A DNA stretch of 64,000 nt, taken from NCBI RefSeq assembly GCF_900476125.1, contig NZ_LS991949.1, positions 310,001-374,000 on the forward strand, in the 5' to 3' direction. Origin of the DNA: Metamycoplasma alkalescens. GTDB lineage: Bacteria > Bacillota_I > Bacilli_A > Mycoplasmatales > Metamycoplasmataceae. Positions within the stretch are counted from its first letter, which is position 1; every line of letters starts with the position of its first letter. Below are positions 19,272 to 29,808 of the stretch, one piece after another. Made by a program: the position numbers and the translations under genes. Below the pieces are notes generated by a model, which saw only the letters and a list, made by a program, of their open reading frames with translations, did no database searches and had not been told where the DNA came from.

Positions 19272-21410
19272 ATGAAATACGAAAATAAAAATATTGATAA
19301 TCTAAACAAAGAAGAAATTCTTAAATTCATTCAAAATAATCATTTGGGGTCAAGTTTTTTAGAGATTGTTAAAAAATTAAAAATTCAACCAACATTAAAT
19401 TCGCAACTATCAATTTTTTTAAAGCAATTGATTGATGAAGAAAAAATTGAAATAAATCGTGAGCAAAAGTATCTTCCAATTTTTTATTTGAAAACTGTCA
19501 AAAAACCAATTGCAATCACCAATAAAAGACTTGGTTTTATTGATCTAGAAGAAAGTGATCATAAAAAAAATAAAGCTGCAATTTTATTTCCCTTTCAAAT
19601 AAGAAATCTTTTAAATGGTGATCTTGTTGAAGCAAAAATTTTTTATTACTATAATGAAAAAAATGAAATTCTATACAAAGCAAAAATAACTAAATTAATT
19701 GAACATAAAAAAAATATTATTACTGGAATTATTACTAAAAATTTAAAAAATCATTTTGTATTTGAAGCAATTAATGATAAAGATAAAGCTAATTTTGAAA
19801 TCATTAATTACATTCATATTCCTAAAAATATTACTGAAAAAGATCTTGTTGAAGTAGAGATTTTAGAACCAAATAATAAATTTGTTGCCATCAAATTCAA
19901 AAAAATTCTTGATCGGGTTGATAATTTTGATTATCCATTTAAAAAGATTTTTTCTGAAAATGAAATTGAACTTAATTTTCCAACTGAAGTTTTAGAAAAA
20001 GCAAAAAAATTACCACAAAGTGTTTCAGAAAATGAAATTAAAAAGCGGCATGATCTAAGAAATTTATTAACTGTAACAATTGATGGACTCGATACAAAAG
20101 ATTTTGATGATGCAATTTCTTGTTATACATTAGCAAATAAAAATACAAAACTATTTATTCATATTGCTGATGTTTCATATTATGTGGAAGAAAATGATGA
20201 AATTGATAAAGAAGCACTAAGAAGAGGGACATCAATTTATTTGCCTGACAAAGTAATTCCAATGTTACCTTTTGAATTATCAAATGGGATTTGTTCGCTT
20301 AATCCACATGTTGATCGGTGCACGATTACGCTTGAACTTGAAATTGATTCACAAGGAAAAAATGTTGACACAAAAATTTATGAAAGTGTTATTAATTCTA
20401 ACTATCGTTTAACATACAATGAAGTTAATGATTATTTTAATAACAAAATCAATTTACCAAATGAAATTAAAAATATTTTAGATTCTTCACGAAGCATTTC
20501 ATCCATCATAAGAAAAAATAAATTATTAGAAGGTTATGTAAATTTTGAAATAAAAGAACCAAAAATTATTATTCAAGATAATAAAGTAATTGATATTAAA
20601 TTACGTGAAGAGGGTGAAAGTGAGAACATGATTGAGGATTTCATGGTTCGTGCCAATGAAACAATTGCTGCAATGATGCATGCGAAAAAAATTCCATCAA
20701 TTTATCGTATTCATGATAAACCTTCGGATGAAAAATTACTTGAATTACAAGAATTAATTAAATTTGCAAACTTAAAAGATATTGCTGTTCCTTTTGATGG
20801 TGAACCCTTAAGTTTTGCAAAAATGGTGGAAAAAATTAAAACAAGAAAACTTGATGAATATATGAAAAGCGCACTCTTAAAAACAATGCAAAAAGCAATA
20901 TATTCCTCAAAAAATATTGGTCATTTTGGACTTGCTTCAAAATTTTATTCACATTTTACATCACCAATAAGAAGATATCCCGATCTTTTATTGCATCGTT
21001 TAATTAAAAAATATCTATTTACAAACAAGGAATTTAGTGAAGATGAATTTAAGCAATTAAACACAAAAATTGAAGAAATAGCGCAATTAAATTCTGAAAG
21101 TGAAAAAATTGCAATGAGTGTTGAAAGAGATATTGTTGATATAAGAAAAGCTGAATTTTTTGAAGAATTAAAAAATAAAATTTTTAATGCAACATTGATA
21201 TCAATTGAAAAATTCGGAGTTTTTTTAAATATTTATCAATACCAAACAAGTGTTTTAATTCATTTTGATGAACTTGATGATGAAATTAAAAAAATTTCAA
21301 ATTTTGAAGCTAAAGGAAAAAAATATCATTTCAAGGTTGGCAAAGAGTACAAAATTCAAATTCTTGGAATTGAAAGAATTAAAGGAAACATTAATGCTAA
21401 ATTGTGTTAG
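19272..21410 (+). CDS. rnr: Ribonuclease R
   Basis: 712 residues. It is a processive 3'-to-5' exoribonuclease. Cold-shock-like OB domains occupy about residues 70-220. The RNB catalytic domain begins near residue 255 with RHDLRNLLTVTIDGLDTKDFDDA, holding the metal-binding aspartates. HFTSPIRRYPDLLLHR is the RNB signature near the C-terminus, and an S1 domain follows (NATLISIEKFGVFLNI). AAAGGAATAA precedes the ATG. It works with SmpB/tmRNA in degrading mRNA of stalled ribosomes. Confidence 0.96.
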   Translation: MKYENKNIDNLNKEEILKFIQNNHLGSSFLEIVKKLKIQPTLNSQLSIFLKQLIDEEKIEINREQKYLPIFYLKTVKKPIAITNKRLGFIDLEESDHKKNKAAILFPFQIRNLLNGDLVEAKIFYYYNEKNEILYKAKITKLIEHKKNIITGIITKNLKNHFVFEAINDKDKANFEIINYIHIPKNITEKDLVEVEILEPNNKFVAIKFKKILDRVDNFDYPFKKIFSENEIELNFPTEVLEKAKKLPQSVSENEIKKRHDLRNLLTVTIDGLDTKDFDDAISCYTLANKNTKLFIHIADVSYYVEENDEIDKEALRRGTSIYLPDKVIPMLPFELSNGICSLNPHVDRCTITLELEIDSQGKNVDTKIYESVINSNYRLTYNEVNDYFNNKINLPNEIKNILDSSRSISSIIRKNKLLEGYVNFEIKEPKIIIQDNKVIDIKLREEGESENMIEDFMVRANETIAAMMHAKKIPSIYRIHDKPSDEKLLELQELIKFANLKDIAVPFDGEPLSFAKMVEKIKTRKLDEYMKSALLKTMQKAIYSSKNIGHFGLASKFYSHFTSPIRRYPDLLLHRLIKKYLFTNKEFSEDEFKQLNTKIEEIAQLNSESEKIAMSVERDIVDIRKAEFFEELKNKIFNATLISIEKFGVFLNIYQYQTSVLIHFDELDDEIKKISNFEAKGKKYHFKVGKEYKIQILGIERIKGNINAKLC

Positions 21411-21426
21411 TGTTTTTTTATTCATT

Positions 21427-21432
21427 TATAAT
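21427..21432 (+). promoter_or_regulatory. -10 box of smpB, seven bases before the ATG
   Basis: TATAAT, seven bases, then ATG at 21440. No ribosome-binding site is present. Confidence 0.55.
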
Positions 21433-21439
21433 TTTAGTT

Positions 21440-21871
21440 ATGCCAAAATTAATTGTAAAAAACAAATTTGCAAAATCTGATTATCAGATTCATAGCACAT
21501 ATGAAGCTGGCATTTCACTATTAGGTTGAGAAGTAAAAAGTTTGCGCGCAAAAAATGCAAAGTTAGATAATGCATTTTGTACAATTAGCAAAAAAAATGA
21601 AATTTGGCTTAACAACATGCATATTTCACAATATATGCTAGTAAAAGGTGAATTAGATCGCTCAAGAAAATTATTAATGCATAAAAATGAAATTTTAAAA
21701 ATAAAAAATAATCTTGATCGTTTATCACTAATCATTATTCCACTTAGCATATACTGAAGCAATAATTACATTAAATTAGAAATTGCTTTAGCTAAAAAAC
21801 TAAAGAAATATGACAAACGTGAAAAAATTAAAAAAGAAGAACTAAAAAAAGCCTTAAAAAACCAATATTAA
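21440..21871 (+). CDS. smpB: SsrA-binding protein SmpB
   Basis: 143 residues with two TGA-Trp codons. It carries tmRNA to stalled ribosomes. The family start VKNKFAKSDYQI, the GISLLGWEVKSLRAKNAKLDNAF block, the RSRKLLMHKNEI block and the basic C-terminal tail (KKYDKREKIKKEEL) are all present. It is followed eight bases later by the tmRNA gene itself. Confidence 0.96.
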
Positions 21872-21878
21872 TTTTTTT

Positions 21879-22263
21879 GGGGATGTAATGGCATCGACAG
21901 GCATCTAAGTGTTTTTGTGGCAGTGGTCTTGTAAACCATAATACTTTCTAGGCTTTTTAAATGCAAACTTAGAAAAAAAACAAAAAGAATTCTACATGAC
22001 AAACGTGATGTTGAATCAAGCAAACCCAGTTTACGCTTAATTAGTAATTGGTCGAAATTTTATGATGGCCCGTTATAAAATTTTGTTGTGAGGGCTTTTT
22101 GGTTTAGTGAAATTCAGTTAATAACTAAACGACATTGATAGCTGAAACTTATTATTTTTTTTGTTAGTTTTTAATTAATAAGTTTTTAAAAAAAATTAAC
22201 TAAACTGTAGAAATAAAACATAAGGGTGTTTGGACCGGGGTTCAATTCCCCGCATCTCCACCA
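21879..22263 (+). ncRNA. ssrA: Transfer-messenger RNA (tmRNA)
   Basis: The 5' end GGGGATG pairs with CATCTCC at the 3' end, and CCA is encoded. The T arm is GGGGTTCAATTCCCC, and GGCATCGACAGGCATC is the usual 5' block. The tag reading frame starts with the resume codon GCA at 21963 and ends in TAA at 22038. It encodes 25 residues beginning ANLEKKQKEFYM and ending QANPVYA. Pseudoknot-like repeats follow. It rescues ribosomes stalled on broken mRNA. Confidence 0.96.
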
Positions 22264-22321
22264 TTTGTTAAATAAAAACACCAAAAAAATAAAACTTAAT
22301 CGTATAGCATTTTTTTAAAAT

Positions 22322-22362
22322 AAAAACCAATGCAAAATTTTTATTGGGCATTGGTTTTTTGG
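22322..22362 (+). terminator. Terminator after tmRNA
   Basis: AAAACCAATGC pairs with GCATTGGTTTT, followed by T-rich sequence. Confidence 0.8.
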
Positions 22363-22472
22363 TTTTTTAAGCAATTAAATTCATATTATCTAATAAAATT
22401 TTGATTACATTATATAATGTAATGTAACTATATTTAATTTTGAATTAAACTTAAGGAGAAAAATAAAATTAT

Positions 22473-22649
22473 ATGGCTGTAAGACTAGTAATTAATCACC
22501 CAGATGGTTGGGCTGTTAAAAACCCAAAAGGCAAAAAAGCACTTAGAGTTTTCAAAACCCAAAAAGAAGCAATGGAATATGCCAAATCATTAAAAGACAC
22601 AACATCAATTAATGTCCAAAGTAAAGTGGGTTCTTTTAGAAAAGCATAA
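22473..22649 (+). CDS. DUF2188 small protein
   Basis: 58 residues, too short for many gene finders. It begins MAVRLVINHPDGWAVKNPKG and continues with KALRVFKTQKEAMEYAKSLK. The pattern of a W-x-V-K strand followed by K-x-F-x-T-Q-x-E-A-x-x-x-A is that of DUF2188. Function unknown. An AAGGAG lies 14-19 bases upstream. Its TAA is one base from the ATG of folD, so the two probably share a transcript. Confidence 0.75.
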   Translation: MAVRLVINHPDGWAVKNPKGKKALRVFKTQKEAMEYAKSLKDTTSINVQSKVGSFRKA

Positions 22650-22650
22650 T

Positions 22651-23520
22651 ATGACAATCATTTTAGATGGTAAAAAAACTAAAGAAAAAATTCAAAAAAA
22701 AATTCAATTAACAATAAATAACATTCCCCAAGAAAAATTACCAATTCTTGGAATTTTGCAAGTTGGAAATTTAGAGGAATCAAACCTCTATATCAAACAT
22801 AAATTAAACATCGCGCACAGCTTAGGAATAAAAACCAAATTTATTAAATTACCCCAGGATGCGCAAAAAAAAGCAATTATTTCTGCAATAAAAATTTTAA
22901 ATAGACAAACAACAGGATTCATTATTCAACTTCCAATTCAAACAACAAAAATAAAAAATCTTGACCAAATTTTAAACAAAATAAAAAAGCAAAAAGATAT
23001 TGATGGCTTAACAAAGCATAACCAAAACACAAATTTTGTTTCAAATCCCAAATCATTTTTGCCCGCAACTGCCCTGGGAATTATTTGTTTATTAAATGAA
23101 TATAAAATTGATTTTGTAAAAATGAATATTGGTGTCATTGGACAAAGCAAAATTGTTGGCAAACCGCTTGCAAATTATTTTGAACAAATTGGTGCCAAAG
23201 TTAGAAGATATGATCTTAATACGCCAAAAAATGATTTACATTACAACGATTTAATTGTTGTTGCAACTGGTAATCGAGGTTGTTTGGATAACATCCCCCT
23301 AAAAAACAATGTAATTATCATTGATGTGGGAATTCACCGCCTAGAAAGTGGTAAAATTGTTGGTGATGTGGATATTAATAAAATTAAAGAAAATATTGCT
23401 TTTTTAACCCCTGTTCCAGGAGGTGTTGGACCAATGACAATCATTGGTTTAATCCTAAATTTAATCAAAGCTTATGATTTGCAAAATAAAACTCAAATTT
23501 ATAAAAAAATAATTTCTTAG
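22651..23520 (+). CDS. folD: Bifunctional methylenetetrahydrofolate dehydrogenase/cyclohydrolase
   Basis: 289 residues, starting at the ATG at 22651 (MTIILDGKKTKEKI), the natural family start. It interconverts methylene-, methenyl- and formyl-tetrahydrofolate. The conserved YIKHK (catalytic Lys), GFIIQLPIQ, KDIDGLT, VIGQSKIVGKPL (NADP loop) and TPVPGGVGPMTI blocks are all present. No TGA codons. It is followed by a strong terminator. Confidence 0.97.
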   Translation: MTIILDGKKTKEKIQKKIQLTINNIPQEKLPILGILQVGNLEESNLYIKHKLNIAHSLGIKTKFIKLPQDAQKKAIISAIKILNRQTTGFIIQLPIQTTKIKNLDQILNKIKKQKDIDGLTKHNQNTNFVSNPKSFLPATALGIICLLNEYKIDFVKMNIGVIGQSKIVGKPLANYFEQIGAKVRRYDLNTPKNDLHYNDLIVVATGNRGCLDNIPLKNNVIIIDVGIHRLESGKIVGDVDINKIKENIAFLTPVPGGVGPMTIIGLILNLIKAYDLQNKTQIYKKIIS

Positions 23521-23535
23521 TTTTTATTTCTCATT

Positions 23536-23571
23536 TTTTCTTATCCTAAAAAAGATAAGAAAATTTTTTTT
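23536..23571 (+). terminator. Terminator after folD
   Basis: TTTTCTTATC (23536-23545) pairs with GATAAGAAAA (23554-23563), followed by eight T. Confidence 0.85.
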
Positions 23572-23632
23572 ATAATTATTTTTCTAGTAAAATAAATTAA
23601 CACTTTTTTAATATTGAAAGGAAATTTAGATT

Positions 23633-24304
23633 ATGGTAATAGGAATTAGTGGCATGATTGCGGCTGGAAAAAGTTCGTTAGCAAAAAAATTAAACCAACA
23701 TTACCCAAATTCAATGATTTTGCATGAATTTGATGATAATGATGAAGTTTTTAATACATTTTTAAAATGATTATATGAAAAAAGACCAAATTTGACAATC
23801 GGATTTCAAAGTTATATTATTGAAAATCACTCTGATAAATTTGCAAATATCTTCAAAGAATTACAAACAAAAGAAAATAAGGACCGACATTTATTTTTGG
23901 ATCGTTTTTCGGTTGAGCATTATATTTTTGCAAAAATAATTTTGGAGCAAAAAAATAAAAAATATCTTGAAGCTTATGATGCGTTATTTTCAAAATTAAT
24001 CACCAAAGAAGAGCTTCCTGAATTAGTGATATTTTTAAACATTAATTTTAATACTTTTAAAAAACGAATTTTTGAACGGGGTCGCAAAGAAGAAATTGAA
24101 AACTGAGATCTAAATTTCGAATATTTTAAAAATTTACATGAAAATTATTATAAAATGTTTAAAACATTAGCAGATCGTTTTCAACTTAATTTTAAAACAA
24201 TTGAGACTGATGAATTAAGTGAAGAAGATGTGTTTAAACAAGTAATAAAAATTATTGATGAAGAGGAAAAACTATGCCAAATGAGGCAATTGATCCAAGA
24301 ATAG
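23633..24304 (+). CDS. Deoxynucleoside kinase (dGK/dAK-like)
   Basis: 223 residues with two TGA-Trp codons. The P-loop is GMIAAGKSS near the N-terminus. The DRFSVEHYIFA block corresponds to the DRS/ERS motif of deoxynucleoside kinases, and ERGRKEEIE is the lid region. It phosphorylates deoxynucleosides for salvage; specificity cannot be read from the sequence. GAAAGGA lies upstream of the ATG. The end overlaps hpt by 31 bases. Confidence 0.88.
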
Positions 24305-24828
24305 ATAAAATTCTTTTTACCAAAGAAGAACTAGAGAAAAAAATTTATGAATTAAGTAATTGAGTAAATCAAACATACGCAAATTCTTCTGAGTTAATTG
24401 TTGTTGGACTTCTTAAGGGTTGCCTTCCTTTCTATGCCCAATTAATTAAAAATATCAATATTGATTTAATTACTGATTTTATGATTGCTAGTTCATATGA
24501 TGGAACCCTAAAATCTTCAGGTAATGTCAAAATAATTTTAGATTTAGTTACAAATATCGAAGGTAAAGATGTTTTATTAGTTGAAGACATTGTTGACACC
24601 GGGCGAACAATATCCAAAACTGTTTCAATCTTAAAATCAAGAAATCCAAAGTCGCTAAGAGTTATTACACTCCTAAATAAACCAAGTGGTCGAGTTGTTG
24701 AATTTGAACCTGATAAATTTGGTTTTTTAATTGAAGAAGAAGATGACTTCGTTGTTGGTTTTGGTTTTGATTTAGAAGAAAAAATGCGCCAATTCCCATA
24801 TATTGGAACAATCAAAAAAACATCTTAA
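24274..24828 (+). CDS. hpt: Hypoxanthine phosphoribosyltransferase
   Basis: 184 residues with one TGA-Trp. It converts hypoxanthine or guanine plus PRPP to the nucleotide. The PRPP-binding motif VLLVEDIVDTGRT is intact, ahead of KPSGRVVEF and FVVGFGFDLEEK. The ATG lies inside the end of the kinase gene, with AAGAGGA upstream. The pairing of the two genes makes a purine salvage unit. Confidence 0.95.
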
Positions 24829-24849
24829 AATTTCTTAAATAGTAGAATA

Positions 24850-24894
24850 AAAAACTTTTTTAATCATTTTTGTTTGGTTAAAAGAGTTTTTTTA
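24850..24894 (+). terminator. Terminator after hpt
   Basis: A 14-bp stem with one G-U pair (24850-24863 with 24878-24891), ending in a T run. Confidence 0.8.
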
Positions 24895-25019
24895 TTTTAA
24901 TAATTTAATTTCAATTAAATTTAAAAGATCTATTTTTTTAAAAAAGATTGCTTCTTTTGAATATTTAAATTCCATCTTAGTTTATAATCAACTTTTTTAA
25001 AATATATTATGAAAACTAA

Positions 25020-25025
25020 TATAAT
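25020..25025 (+). promoter_or_regulatory. -10 box of ecfA1, seven bases before the ATG
   Basis: TATAAT, seven bases, then the ATG at 25033. It lies between an upstream in-frame ATG (25009) and the start that fits the family, and supports the latter. Confidence 0.6.
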
Positions 25026-25032
25026 TATTTTT

Positions 25033-25842
25033 ATGATTGAAATTAAGAATCTTAGTTATAAATATCCTGGTTCAAAAAAACTTGCACTTGATAATATCAA
25101 CTTGACGATTGAAGATGGTCAATATGTTGCAATTTTAGGTCACAATGGTTCAGGAAAAAGCACATTTTCAAAGTTACTTGCAGCAATTTATAAAGCAACA
25201 TCTGGAAAAATCATCATCGATGGTTTAGAAATAAATTCCGAAAATTTAACGCAAATAAGAAAACTTATTGGAATTGTTTATCAAAATCCTGATAATCAAT
25301 TCATTGGTTCAACAGTTGAAGATGACATTGCTTTTGGTCTGGAAAATAAGCAAATTGAACATAATGAGATGGAAGCAATAATTAAAAAATATGCCAAGGA
25401 AGTTGGGATGCTTAAATTTTTGGAACATGAACCCCAAAATTTATCAGGAGGGCAAAAACAAAGAGTTGCAATTGCTTCAACTTTAGCACTAAATCCAAAA
25501 ATTATTCTTCTTGACGAAATCACATCAATGTTAGATCCACGGGGAAGAAATGATATTTATAAAATTATTCATAATCTTCATCAAACAACTAATAAAACAA
25601 TAATTTCAATCACCCATGATATGGATGAAGCTTTATTGGCTGATAAACTAATTGTTTTTTCAAACGGCAATGTTGTTGCGCAGGGAAAGCCAATTGAAAT
25701 TTTAAATGATAAAAAAATTATTGAAATTGCCAAAATTGATTCACCGTTTATTTATAAACTAAGTGAAATGCTTAATGGGATTGAACCAACTTATGATCCA
25801 AATAAGCTATTGGAGACTTTATGCAAATTGAAATTAAAGTAA
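25033..25842 (+). CDS. ecfA1: ECF transporter ATPase EcfA1
   Basis: 269 residues from the ATG at 25033 ([12 protein letters not shown]), the natural start of the family. Walker A is GHNGSGKST, the Q-loop is VYQNPDNQF, the signature is [10 protein letters not shown], and Walker B is [12 protein letters not shown], where the usual DEPT is DEIT. It energises uptake of vitamins through exchangeable S components, together with EcfA2 and EcfT. Overlaps ecfA2 by 22 bases. Confidence 0.95.
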   Translation: MIEIKNLSYKYPGSKKLALDNINLTIEDGQYVAILGHNGSGKSTFSKLLAAIYKATSGKIIIDGLEINSENLTQIRKLIGIVYQNPDNQFIGSTVEDDIAFGLENKQIEHNEMEAIIKKYAKEVGMLKFLEHEPQNLSGGQKQRVAIASTLALNPKIILLDEITSMLDPRGRNDIYKIIHNLHQTTNKTIISITHDMDEALLADKLIVFSNGNVVAQGKPIEILNDKKIIEIAKIDSPFIYKLSEMLNGIEPTYDPNKLLETLCKLKLK

Positions 25843-26861
25843 ACAATATTACAAAAGAATACAACAAAGGTTTCCCAACCTATATTAAAGTTTTGGATAA
25901 TGTTTCAGTTCAAATTAAAGAAGGTGAAGCAATTTCAATTATTGGCCCAACTGGATCAGGTAAAACAACTTTAATTGAACATTTTAATGCTTTGTTGCTT
26001 CCAGATACTGGTTCATTAAATTTTTTAAATATTCCGATTACAAAAAAAATTAAAAAACCAAAAAAACCAAAGCAAAAAAATTTTGATAACATTGAAGATT
26101 TTAATGCGCAGTATGATTTATATTTAAAAAAACTAGAAGATTACAAAAATCTAAATAAAAAAGAAAGAGTAGAAATTGTTTATACTGACATCAATATTGT
26201 CAAAACAAAAAAAAGAATTAAAAACATTAAGGCATTAAGAAAACAAGTTGGTGTTGTTTTTCAGTTTGCTGAGTATCAACTCTTTGAATCAACAATTGAA
26301 AAAGATATTATTTTTGGTGCTATTTCAATGGGGATTAAAAAAGATAAGGCCAAAGAATTAGCAGCTAAATACATTCAAATGGTCGGATTACCACTTGATT
26401 ATTTACAAAGAAGTCCCTTTAATTTATCAGGAGGGCAAAAAAGAAGAGTTGCTTTAGCTGGAATCTTGGCAATGGAACCAAAATTTTTAGTTCTTGATGA
26501 ACCAACAGCCGGTTTAGATCCACAAGGCGTTGAAGAAATGCTGCAATTATTTCATGACTTATATAAAAATGGGACAACAATCATTATTGTGACCCATGAT
26601 CTTGATAATGCTTTAAAATGAACAAATCGAACGCTATTTGTCAAAGATGGAAAAATTATTCAAGATGGCAATACATATGAGATATTAAGCAATAATCAAT
26701 TATTAATTGAAAATGATTTAATACCAACAAGACTATTATCTTATGTTGATAGATTAAAAGAATGTGGTTTTAAAATTGCAAAAGTAACAAATATTGAAGA
26801 ACTTGCAGAAGAGATAAATAAACAAATTAAAAAACAAAAAAAAGGTAATCAACATGAGTAA
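25821..26861 (+). CDS. ecfA2: ECF transporter ATPase EcfA2
   Basis: 346 residues with one TGA-Trp. Walker A is GPTGSGKTT, the Q-loop is [10 protein letters not shown], the signature is [10 protein letters not shown], and Walker B is [12 protein letters not shown]. An insertion of about 65 residues, rich in K and P, lies between Walker A and the Q-loop ([14 protein letters not shown]), which is longer than in Firmicutes homologues. It pairs with EcfA1 as a heterodimer. Its last eight bases overlap ecfT. Confidence 0.94.
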
Positions 26862-27804
26862 AACAATTATTGGAAGATATATCAATCTTGATACACCAAT
26901 TCATAAATTGGATCCAAGACTAAAATTTCTTGCAAATATTTTATTTATTGTACTTTTTTTTATTTCGCCACATTATATTACATTAGGAATTTTGATCTTA
27001 TTTAGTATGGTTTTGTATTGCATTACAACAAAATCAATTAAATCAGTGTTTAAAAAATTAAAACTTCCTTTATATATTGCAATTTTTTTATTAATAATAA
27101 ATATGCTTACTGTCAAAGGGGCAGTGATGTATTATGATGCTCACAACTATGTGCCTCTTCCCTCGGATCTTCGGCCTGATGCATATATCATTCACCGGGG
27201 AAAATTGTTTATTAATGTTGTTTATTTTGCTCCAAAAAATGATGTAAATTATGTTTTTCAATTAAACCTTTTTTCAATTCATCGAACATTTGCAATTTTT
27301 CTAAGAATCTATGGCGTGATTTTAATTACAACAATTTTAACAGTTTCAACAAAACCAATTTTGTTAACTAAAGCTATTAATGATTTATTATACCCTCTAA
27401 AACTAATTAAAATTCCAACTGAAATTATTACGATGATTATTTCAATTGCCTTAAGATTCATTCCAACACTAATGGAAGAATCAGGTCGGATCATGAAAGC
27501 ACAATCAAGTCGGGGTGTTGATTTTAAAAATGGAAATTTTAAAGATAAAATAAGAGCTTTTATTGTGTTATTAATTCCTTTATTTGTTTCATCATTCAAT
27601 AAAGCAAATGATTTAGCAGATGCAATGACTTCAAGAGGATATGAACCTTATTCAAAAAGAACACATTATCGTCAACTTATTCCAAACTGAAAAGATCTTT
27701 TAGCAACACTTATTTTATTAGCTTTTACTTTGCTTGTTATTATTTCTTTAATTAATAAAATCCCCTTACCTTCATGATGAATTGCAACATTTCAAAAAGT
27801 ATAG
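26854..27804 (+). CDS. ecfT: ECF transporter membrane subunit EcfT
   Basis: 316 residues with several TGA-Trp codons near the end. Hydrophobic segments include FLANILFIVLFFISP and LYIAIFLLIINML. The two coupling-helix ARG-type motifs read AQSSRGVDF and AMTSRGYEP; these contact the ATPases. An extra hydrophilic stretch (about residues 95-130) interrupts the usual fold, as often seen in mycoplasmas. ligA starts three bases later. Confidence 0.93.
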
Positions 27805-27807
27805 ATT

Positions 27808-29808
27808 ATGGAAGAAAAAGAAATAAAAATTAAAAATCAGATCATTGAATTACAAAATCAAATTATTGAATGAGATAAACATTATTATGATTTTGATAAT
27901 CCGGTTGTTACGGATGAAATTTATGATACAGCATATAATAAATTGAAAGCATATGAAAATCAGTATTCATATCTTTTTAGTCAAGAAGAACTTGAAAAAT
28001 CGCCAACTAATCGCATCAATGCCCATGTTGCAAAAATCTTTAAAAAGATTCATCATAGTGAGCCGATGCTTTCTTTGAATAAAACATATACAATTGATGA
28101 AATTGAAAAATTTATGCAAAATATTGCAAAAATTACTAATAATTTTAGTTTTTTTATTGAACCAAAAATCGATGGTTTATCAATTGCAATCAAATATAAA
28201 AACGGTCGATTATTTCAAGCAATCACACGAGGTAATGGTGAAATTGGTGAAGATGTCACAAGTAATATTTTGCAAATCAAAAATATTCCCAAAAGAATTG
28301 ATTACAAAAAAAACTTAGAAGTCCGTGGTGAAATTTTTTTACCAATTGATGAATTTAATCAAATTAATAAAAAACTAATTACCCAAAACAAACCAATTTT
28401 AGCAAATCCAAGAAATGCTGCTTCTGGTACAATTCGGCAATTAAATCCAGAAATTGTCAAAGAAAGAAATTTATCATCGTTTTTATATTATATAGTTTCA
28501 GCTGCAGAACATAATATTCATACGATGGAAGAAGCATTTAATTTTTTAAATAAACTTGGTTTTAATACTTCATCACAAGCAAAAAAAGTTTCTAATTTAG
28601 AAGCAATCAAAAAATATATTGATGACTTTAAAAATATCAAAAAAGATTTAAACTATGAAACTGATGGAATTGTTATCAAACTCAACGAAATGAAATTGTA
28701 TGATCAACTCGGATCAACATCAAAATTTCCACATTGGGCAATTGCTTTCAAATACGAACCAGATATTGCCATCACCACACTTAAAGATATTTTTATCACA
28801 ATTGGTCGAACTGGTGTGGTTACTTATAATGCCTCATTAGAAGAAGTTGAACTATCAGGAACAAAGGTTACTTTTGCAACCTTAAATAATTTTGAATTTA
28901 TTAAAAATCTAAATATTAACATTGGTGATGAAGTATATATCAAAAAATCAGGTGAAATTATTCCATGTGTAATTGGCGTTGCAAACAAAAAAAATCAAGC
29001 TGCTTTTGAACCATTTGAAAAATGTCCATATTGTCAAGAAAAGATATTTTTCAATGAAACAAAATTGGAACAATTTTGCCTAAATGAAAATTGTCCAGAA
29101 ATCAAAATTAGAAAATTAATTCATTTTACTTCCAAAGAAGCACTTGATATTAATTCCTTAGGTGAAAAAAACATAATTTTTCTTAATAAACTTGGTTTCA
29201 TTGAAAAAATTGAAGATATTTATAATTTAAAAAATCATAAAGATAAACTTATTGCACTGCAAGGATTTGGTGAAGTGTCGATAAATAAAATCATTGCATC
29301 AATTGAAGAATCAAAAGAAAAATCATTGGAAAAATTTATTTTTGGTTTCTCGATTCCTCTCGTTGGACAAAAAGCTGCGAAATTTATTGCTTCAAAATTA
29401 TTAAAACTAGAAAATGTGCTAAATTTTGATTTTGGAATTTTTGCAACATTTCATGATTTTGGTGAAAAAATCACTTCAGCACTTATTACATGATTTAATA
29501 AAAAAGAAAATTTACAATTAATTAATAATTTGTTAGCAATGAATATCAATCCGCAATATCAAAACACAATTAAAACAAATATTTTGCAAGATATTTCATT
29601 TGTGATTACTGGGACATTATCAAAACCAAGAAGTCATTTTGAAAAAATTATTCTTGATAATGGTGGCCAAGTATTCTCATCAATTTCATCTAATATCAAA
29701 TACTTATTAGCTGGTGAAAAAGCAGGAAGTAAACTTCAAAAAGCTAAAAAAAGTAATGTCACAATTATCAATGAAGATGAATTTAATCAATTAATAAAAA
29801 GTATTTAA
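27808..29808 (+). CDS. ligA: NAD-dependent DNA ligase
   Basis: 666 residues, normal for LigA, with two TGA-Trp codons. The adenylated Lys is residue 120 in EPKIDGLS. The four-cysteine zinc site is CPYC and CLNENC. HhH repeats follow (LQGFGEVSINKI) and a C-terminal BRCT domain (SFVITGTLSKPR through IINEDEF). It seals nicks during replication. No clear ribosome-binding site; translation is probably coupled to ecfT. Confidence 0.96.

Noticed and set aside
25033-26861. ecfA1 and ecfA2 as a recent duplication.
   Set aside because: Two different ATPases in tandem are the normal composition of the ECF module; they are diverged in the expected way.
27795-27810. Leaderless promoter before ligA (TATAGATT just before the ATG).
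   Set aside because: The sequence is the end of ecfT and does not have a -10 hexamer at 6-7 bases. Coupled translation is more likely.
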